NCBI GenBank assembly: GCA_041695045.1
Contig: JBGFRR010000021.1
Span: 1-7,022, forward strand
From: JBGFRR01 sp041695045
GTDB lineage: Bacteria > Bacteroidota > Ignavibacteria > UBA10030
DNA: 7,022 bases
Reading direction: 5' to 3'
Under the pieces are notes generated by a model that saw only the letters and a program-made list of their open reading frames with translations, did no database searches and was not told the DNA's origin. Of this stretch, positions 5,902 to 7,022 are shown in pieces. Within the stretch, counting starts at the first letter, position 1; each line of letters opens with the position of its first letter. A program made the position numbers and the translations under genes.

Positions 5902-6972
5902 TTATTCTCCATTTCCTTCGATATACACGTCGTTCCAAAGCTCCTCGAGTGGGGGTTCTTCGCTGTTCTCGGCAAACTCCACGCACTCGTTAACAATCTC
6001 CTTGATTCTCTTTTCTGCATCGTCGAGCCAGGTATCGTCGATGATATTCTCTTTTTTGAGAATATCGGCAAAGATGGTGAGCGGGTCGTGCTTCTTGCGC
6101 TCTTCAACCTCTTCCTTTGTCCGGTAATGGCCGTGAACGGGGTCGGACATCGAGTGGCCGCGGTAGCGGTAGGTTCGGACCTCGATCAGTGTAGGCTCAT
6201 AGGTCTTTCGGGCGTGGTCGACCGCGGCTTTGATGGTTTTGTACACTTCGAGAACGTTGTCGCCTTCGATAAAATCATCGCGCATGTTGTACGCCGACGC
6301 CTTCTTGTGGAGCTGCTCAATGGCGGAGGAGCGGCTGACCGACGTGCCCATGCTGTAGAGGTTGTTTTCGATGATGTAGATGACGGGGAGTTTCCAGAGG
6401 GAGGCGAGGTTGAGGGCTTCGTGAAATTCACCAATGTTGGTGGCACCATCTCCCATAAAGCAGAGACAGACCTTCTTCTCGCTGCGATACTTGATGGCAA
6501 ATCCGACGCCCGCAGCCAGTGGGAGATGCCCTCCGACGATAGCGTGACCGCCGAGGAAGTTTTTCTCGCGGTCAAAGATGTGCATCGAGCCGCCTTTGCC
6601 TTTTGTTGTACCGGTGTACTTTCCTAACAGCTCAGCCATGATTCTTTTGGGATCCACGCCCTTCGAGAGAGCTTGACCGTGATCGCGGTATGCGGTCATG
6701 ACGTAGTCGTCGGGTTGAATTGCACCTTTAATGGCACCTGTCGAAACGGCTTCCTGACCGTTGTAGAGATGGCAAAAACCCATGATCTTGCCCATACCGT
6801 ATAACTGGGCACATTTCTCTTCGAAACGGCGGACGAGTAGCATATCATCATACCACTCACGAAGCGTCTCGGGAGAGAGGCCGAGGAGCTGTGATGTTTG
6901 CTTTTTGGGAGGGGAGGCGGTAACTGTATTGTTCATTGGATTTGCGGCTTGATTCCGTCGGTGTTTCTTCAT
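5902..6972 (-). CDS. pdhA: Pyruvate dehydrogenase E1 component, alpha subunit
   Basis: This is the 356-residue alpha chain of the E1 heterotetramer, which decarboxylates pyruvate on thiamine diphosphate and reductively acetylates the E2 lipoyl group. The thiamine-diphosphate/Mg motif runs from GDG (174-176) to NN (203-204). Other family blocks are YGMGKIMGFCHLYNGQEAV (58-76), GKGGSMH (125-131), GHAIVGGHLPLAAG (142-155) and the mobile loop YRGHSMSDP (270-278). Ser274 in that loop matches the regulatory site 1 of mitochondrial E1, though nothing here indicates a kinase. The N-terminus is uncertain. The ATG at 6972 gives a basic, polar leader (MKKHRRNQAANP) and would leave about a 12-base 5' leader after the predicted promoter. 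The ATG at 6936 (Met13) is also possible. Neither has a Shine-Dalgarno sequence. The conserved fold begins only near residue 33, so both starts give a functional protein. It is the first gene of the pdhABC group. Confidence 0.95.
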   Translation of the reverse strand: MKKHRRNQAANPMNNTVTASPPKKQTSQLLGLSPETLREWYDDMLLVRRFEEKCAQLYGMGKIMGFCHLYNGQEAVSTGAIKGAIQPDDYVMTAYRDHGQALSKGVDPKRIMAELLGKYTGTTKGKGGSMHIFDREKNFLGGHAIVGGHLPLAAGVGFAIKYRSEKKVCLCFMGDGATNIGEFHEALNLASLWKLPVIYIIENNLYSMGTSVSRSSAIEQLHKKASAYNMRDDFIEGDNVLEVYKTIKAAVDHARKTYEPTLIEVRTYRYRGHSMSDPVHGHYRTKEEVEERKKHDPLTIFADILKKENIIDDTWLDDAEKRIKEIVNECVEFAENSEEPPLEELWNDVYIEGNGE

Positions 6973-6990
6973 GCGGGAAAAGGCGTGTCG

Positions 6991-7018
6991 AATATACGAA
7001 GAAGTTGGACAAAGTCAA
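6991..7018 (-). promoter_or_regulatory. Predicted promoter of the pdhABC operon
   Basis: On the minus strand TTGACT (7018-7013) and TATATT (6996-6991) are separated by 16 bases, close to a sigma-70 promoter. The same segment can be read as a Bacteroidota-type promoter: TTTG (7019-7016), 19 bases, then TATATTCG, one base off TAnnTTTG. Transcription would begin at about 6984, just before the pdhA ATG at 6972. No operator is recognisable, and the window ends immediately upstream. Confidence 0.55.
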
Positions 7019-7022
7019 AAAA

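Overview
The window carries seven genes, all on the minus strand, so transcription runs from the right edge to the left. They form two functional blocks. The right block (6972 to 3643) encodes a three-component 2-oxoacid dehydrogenase of the pyruvate dehydrogenase type: E1 alpha, E1 beta and the lipoyl E2. The left block (3551 to 607) is a complete four-gene energy-coupling factor (ECF) vitamin transporter: a substrate-binding S component, the EcfT membrane scaffold and two ABC ATPases. It is followed 16 bases later by a flavin-reductase-like FMN-binding protein that runs off the left edge. Intergenic gaps are 3, 9, 91 and 16 bases. The ECF genes overlap by 11, 4 and 13 bases.

A promoter-like sequence sits at the extreme right end (6991-7018), just before pdhA. 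It fits both a sigma-70 pattern (TTGACT, 16 bases, TATATT) and, with one mismatch, the Bacteroidota-type TTTG/TAnnTTTG pattern. The only real non-coding gap (3552-3642) holds two GC-rich hairpins. The second is followed by a T-rich run, as in an intrinsic terminator, and ends only about 12 bases before the annotated S-component start. The ECF block may therefore depend on read-through, a promoter overlapping the hairpins, or a later start codon.

The organism is a bacterium of moderate GC content. Weak or absent Shine-Dalgarno sequences at several starts, the promoter form, the E1 alpha plus E1 beta type of PDH and the general look of the proteins suggest the Bacteroidota/Chlorobiota/Ignavibacteriota group. 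This is an impression, not a proof.

Pyruvate dehydrogenase makes acetyl-CoA using thiamine diphosphate (E1), lipoyl-lysine (E2) and FAD (E3, not in this window). The ECF transporter would import an unidentified micronutrient. The most notable signal is in the two ATPases. The second has lost its ABC signature and the D-loop Asp, while the first has lost the Q-loop Gln and the H-loop His. In a heterodimer all four changes fall in the same composite ATP site, leaving one canonical and one degenerate site. No RNA genes, mobile elements or CRISPR arrays were seen.
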